A stretch of DNA of 62,446 nt, from assembly GCF_027484545.1 (NCBI RefSeq), contig NZ_JAIXST010000247.1, forward strand, positions 1 to 62,446, given 5' to 3'. Positions 60,242 to 62,446 of the stretch are shown piece by piece; position 1 is the first letter of the stretch, and the number at the start of each line of letters is the position of its first letter. The DNA is from Runella sp. (lineage in GTDB: Bacteria; Bacteroidota; Bacteroidia; Cytophagales; Spirosomataceae). The notes under the pieces are model-generated. The model did no database searches and was not told the origin of the DNA. It worked only from the letters and a program-made list of their open reading frames with translations. The translations under genes and the position numbers were made by a program.

Positions 60242-61420
60242 TCATCGTGCTTTGTCAATATAATCCGCATATTCCTGCATCATTTTTATACGTTGCGGCA
60301 AAAACTGTGCGCGGTCATAAGCGCGATCAACACCACTTTTCGGGACGTGCGCGAGTTGTCTATCGGCAATATCATGAGGGTAGCCCAATTTTTCTTTTAA
60401 TATCCCTAAGGCCAGGGATCGAAATCCATGACCTGTCATTTTACCATTATAGCCCATCCGCTTGATAGCAATAAGCATCGTGTTTTTGCTCATATACTTT
60501 CTTGGGTTGTAATAGCCGGGAAAGATGAATTCCCGTTTTGAATTCATTTCTTTCAACTCCCGAAAAATCGCCAGCGACTGTTGCGATAACGGGATCATAT
60601 GTGGAAGGTTCATCTTCATCCGTTCAGCAGGGATAACCCACATCGCTTTGTCAAAATCTATCTCTTCCCATCTTGCTTCGACAAGTTCACATGTTCGCAC
60701 AAATGTGAGAAGCAATAATTTTAGAGCCAGAAAGGTCTGACGATTAACATGATTCTCATAACCATTGAGACAGGATAAAAATTGAGGAAACTCATCGACA
60801 GAAATAGATGCGTAATGCCCTCTTTTAAATTTTTTCATCGCAGCCTCTAAGCCATAAGTAGGGTCACTCTCTGCCCTGCCGGTAGCAATGGCATATTTAA
60901 ATACGTGGCTGCATACGGCCTTCATTCTACGAGAAAGATCAGGGGCTGTTTTTTCAATCTTTTGAAGGCAGTTCAGCATCATCAGCGGCTTTATATCTGC
61001 CAGCGGAAAACTGCCCAAAGACGGAAATATATACTTCTCAAAACGGTGTTTAATGATATTGGCATGTTTTGGGTTCCACAAAGGAATCTGCTTCCCATAC
61101 CATTCCATGGCCATTGATTTAAAATCCAGTTTTTGGGTCAAAGCCTGCGTCTGAGCAGCCTGCAAACGTTTCAAGACGGGATCAATACCAACCTTTATTT
61201 CTTTTTTTAACTCATCCTTCGCCTTACGGGCATCCGCTATTGAAACAGCGGGGTATGCACCGATTGAAATTCGTTTTTCCCTTCCATGGATTCGATATTT
61301 CAACCGCCAATATTTGGTCCCGCTCGGGGTGACTTCAAGGTATAACCCTTCCCCGTCTGCCATCTTATAAGGCTTGATTTTAGGTTTCGCTACCTGACAG
61401 GTCATATTTGATAAAGCCAT
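60242..61420 (-). CDS. P4-type tyrosine recombinase (integrase)
   Basis: A 392-residue integrase from the ATG at 61420 (an ATG at 61456 would add 12 residues). N-terminal DUF4102 domain (about 1-90, KMADGEGLYLEVTPSGTKYW), central SAM-like domain, and catalytic core with FVRTCELVEARWEEID (Arg), TGHGFRSLALGIL (HxFR), RQLAH and DRAYDRAQFL (Tyr). P4-type integrases insert in tRNA 3' ends. The gene reads back toward tRNA-Met, so it belongs to an element that starts at 60018 and leaves the window on the right. Confidence 0.92.
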   Translation of the reverse strand: MALSNMTCQVAKPKIKPYKMADGEGLYLEVTPSGTKYWRLKYRIHGREKRISIGAYPAVSIADARKAKDELKKEIKVGIDPVLKRLQAAQTQALTQKLDFKSMAMEWYGKQIPLWNPKHANIIKHRFEKYIFPSLGSFPLADIKPLMMLNCLQKIEKTAPDLSRRMKAVCSHVFKYAIATGRAESDPTYGLEAAMKKFKRGHYASISVDEFPQFLSCLNGYENHVNRQTFLALKLLLLTFVRTCELVEARWEEIDFDKAMWVIPAERMKMNLPHMIPLSQQSLAIFRELKEMNSKREFIFPGYYNPRKYMSKNTMLIAIKRMGYNGKMTGHGFRSLALGILKEKLGYPHDIADRQLAHVPKSGVDRAYDRAQFLPQRIKMMQEYADYIDKAR

Positions 61421-61927
61421 TTTACAACCTCTGATTCGAGTTGCTGAGAATTTCAATAGCCATGGGCAATTTCATGCCCCCAATCATGCCCCCAACTTTG
61501 GTTACTGTGGGTATATGATAGGAATATATTGATAAAGTCGTTATAACATTAACGTGTTGCGAAAATTGAATAATTCGCATTTTGGTAATGATAAATAATG
61601 TCAGTAAAAAAATGATTGGTGCCCGTAGCCGCATAGACATTTTCTCTCCAAGTGCCTGAACTGGCTACGATTGAAACGGATTATTATTCTGAGTGCCCCC
61701 AATGATGCCCCCAAAGACTGATAATGTCCGTGTAACATATATTATCATCCGGCTATTCTTTATGCAACTAATCCTTTCACCTTGATGCATGGTCAAAAAA
61801 GCTGCCGATGCCATGTTTAAGCTATAATCAGGCCGAATTTTAAAAGAATTAAGCATGATATTTCAATACAATAAATAACTGACCAATCTTAAAAAGGACC
61901 TTTTACAGAGGTAAGCTTTAATATTTA

Positions 61928-61961
61928 TTTGTCCAGTTTTTTTAATAATAAACTGGACAAA
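61928..61961. promoter_or_regulatory. palindromic operator before the AbiEi gene
   Basis: TTTGTCCAGTTT (61928-61939) and AAACTGGACAAA (61950-61961) are a perfect 12-bp inverted repeat with 10-bp spacer, just upstream of TATTTTTG (61969-61976). AbiEi proteins autorepress through inverted repeats at their promoter, so this is the likely site. Confidence 0.65.
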
Positions 61962-61968
61962 CTTAGTA

Positions 61969-61976
61969 TATTTTTG
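61969..61976 (+). promoter_or_regulatory. -7 box of the AbiEi promoter
   Basis: TATTTTTG fits TAnnTTTG, 13 nt before the start codon at 61990. The inverted repeat lies directly upstream in the place of the -33 region. Confidence 0.5.
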
Positions 61977-61989
61977 GTAACATTGCCCT

Positions 61990-62446
61990 ATGAAAACATC
62001 TAATTTCATAGCATTTACAATAGAGCGGCTTCCCAAGGGCTATGTTTTTACCTATACCGATTTTATGACTGAGGTAAACCGGAAAGAAGCGGTGATAAAA
62101 GCCCTTAACCGTATGGTGCAAGCAGGCAAAATCGCTAAACTCTCAAAAGGCAAATACTATAAACCCGAAAATACCGTTTTTGGCCCTCTGCTTCCCAACC
62201 AAAATCAGATAGTCAAAGACCTGCTCGAAGAGGATGGAAAGATTACGGGATACCTGACCGGTTACAGCATCTATAATCAATTGGGTTTAACTACCCAAAT
62301 CAGTAACACCATCCAAATCGGTAAAAGAGACATACGCCCGGCCTTTCAAAGGGAACGTTATACGATTTCGTTTATGAAGCAGAAAAATACCATTACCAAA
62401 GATAATATTCCTCTGCTGCAAATTTTGGATGCCATTCGCAATATCA
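61990..62446 (+). CDS. AbiEi-type antitoxin (DUF6088), 5' part, cut by window end
   Basis: The frame from the ATG at 61990 runs to the window end with at least 152 residues and no stop. It opens with a winged-helix domain (GYVFTYTDFMTEVNRKEAVI then KALNRMVQAGKIAKLSKGKY), then a segment with YSIYNQLGLTTQIS. This is the layout of the AbiEi family, the transcriptional antitoxin of type IV systems and abortive infection. The toxin AbiEii, a nucleotidyltransferase, would be expected just beyond the window. Confidence 0.8.
   Translation, partial: MKTSNFIAFTIERLPKGYVFTYTDFMTEVNRKEAVIKALNRMVQAGKIAKLSKGKYYKPENTVFGPLLPNQNQIVKDLLEEDGKITGYLTGYSIYNQLGLTTQISNTIQIGKRDIRPAFQRERYTISFMKQKNTITKDNIPLLQILDAIRNI

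Larger units (their letters stand above)
61421..61989. other. integrase promoter region with paired TGCCCCCAA iterons
   Basis: No gene is supported. TGCCCCCAA pairs lie at 61475-61483 plus 61487-61495 and at 61694-61702 plus 61706-61714, each pair 12 bp apart and the pairs 219 bp apart. The right end has a palindromic operator (61928-61961) and a -7 box for the AbiEi gene. Two 63-72-codon frames on the minus strand arise from the repeats and are not believed. Confidence 0.55.

Noticed and set aside
61422-61856. Two minus-strand frames of 63-72 codons between integrase and AbiEi
   Set aside because: Their GGMIGGM and GGIIGGT ends come from the paired TGCCCCCAA repeats and nothing else supports them.

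Overview
The window is chromosomal DNA of a member of the Bacteroidota, most likely order Cytophagales (Runella/Spirosoma-like; this placement is inference). The support is a Bacteroidota-type promoter signature (TTTG, about 19-21 bp, TAnnTTTG) ahead of several genes, few Shine-Dalgarno sequences, a carboxypeptidase-regulatory/TonB-type outer membrane beta-barrel protein, a ThuA/glucose-dehydrogenase/PKD/cytochrome c fusion protein, LytS/LytTR signalling, a DUF1080 protein, and bTHX.

Layout. (1) 1-1538: left flank with a C-terminally truncated tyrosine recombinase, probably the relic of an older element at the same tRNA. (2) 1539-8502: a compact integrated element of about 6.95 kb, inserted in the 3' end of tRNA-Ser(TGA) and bounded by a 14-bp direct repeat. 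It carries a XRE repressor and a divergent small HTH protein, an IntDOT-like integrase with Ser in place of the first catalytic Arg, a VapE/VirE-type replicative ATPase, a 229-bp quasi-palindromic array of TACTTAGT repeats (candidate replication origin), two small proteins, and at the attR end a RimK-like ATP-grasp ligase followed directly by a 63-aa protein and a 30-codon ORF. I see no relaxase or structural phage genes, so it looks like a satellite or integrative plasmid-like element whose cargo is a peptide-ligase module. (3) 8490-59800: core chromosome with short operons: gamma-family PLP enzyme; dienoyl-CoA isomerase plus 2,4-dienoyl-CoA reductase; DksA-like protein; glutamate dehydrogenase; PS decarboxylase; MurQ; sterol-desaturase-like protein; LytS/LytTR pair; DUF433/DUF5615 pair; sortilin-like BNR protein; ECF sigma factor with membrane partner; bTHX; class V aminotransferase; nucleoside hydrolase/ribokinase with ABC transporter and Nudix-type regulator; ThuA fusion with TIM-barrel isomerase; two esterases; outer membrane receptor; frameshifted TRIC channel; BASS symporter; HepT/MntA pair; PlsC; P-type ATPase; DUF1080; YdcF; LptF/G; START-like protein. 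(4) 59944-62446: tRNA-Met(CAT), followed at its 3' end by a P4-type integrase, paired iterons and an AbiEi-type antitoxin gene with a palindromic operator, cut by the window end; this is the start of a second integrated element.

Inside the first element the XRE regulator probably controls two regions. TTGCTATC motifs occur as three direct repeats in the divergent promoter at 2493-2547 and again three times (reverse strand) before the small RHH-like gene at 6404. VapE and the adjacent repeat array would replicate the excised form, the integrase would move it through tRNA-Ser, and the RimK-like ligase plus small proteins sit where cargo is expected. What the ligase modifies cannot be told from sequence. 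Elsewhere many intergenic regions carry low-complexity inverted word tracts (AGTCAGAA-like, GACTATCGACTG-like), a 135-bp MITE-like palindrome, and one GC-rich palindrome pair that appears to have been absorbed in frame into a coding sequence.
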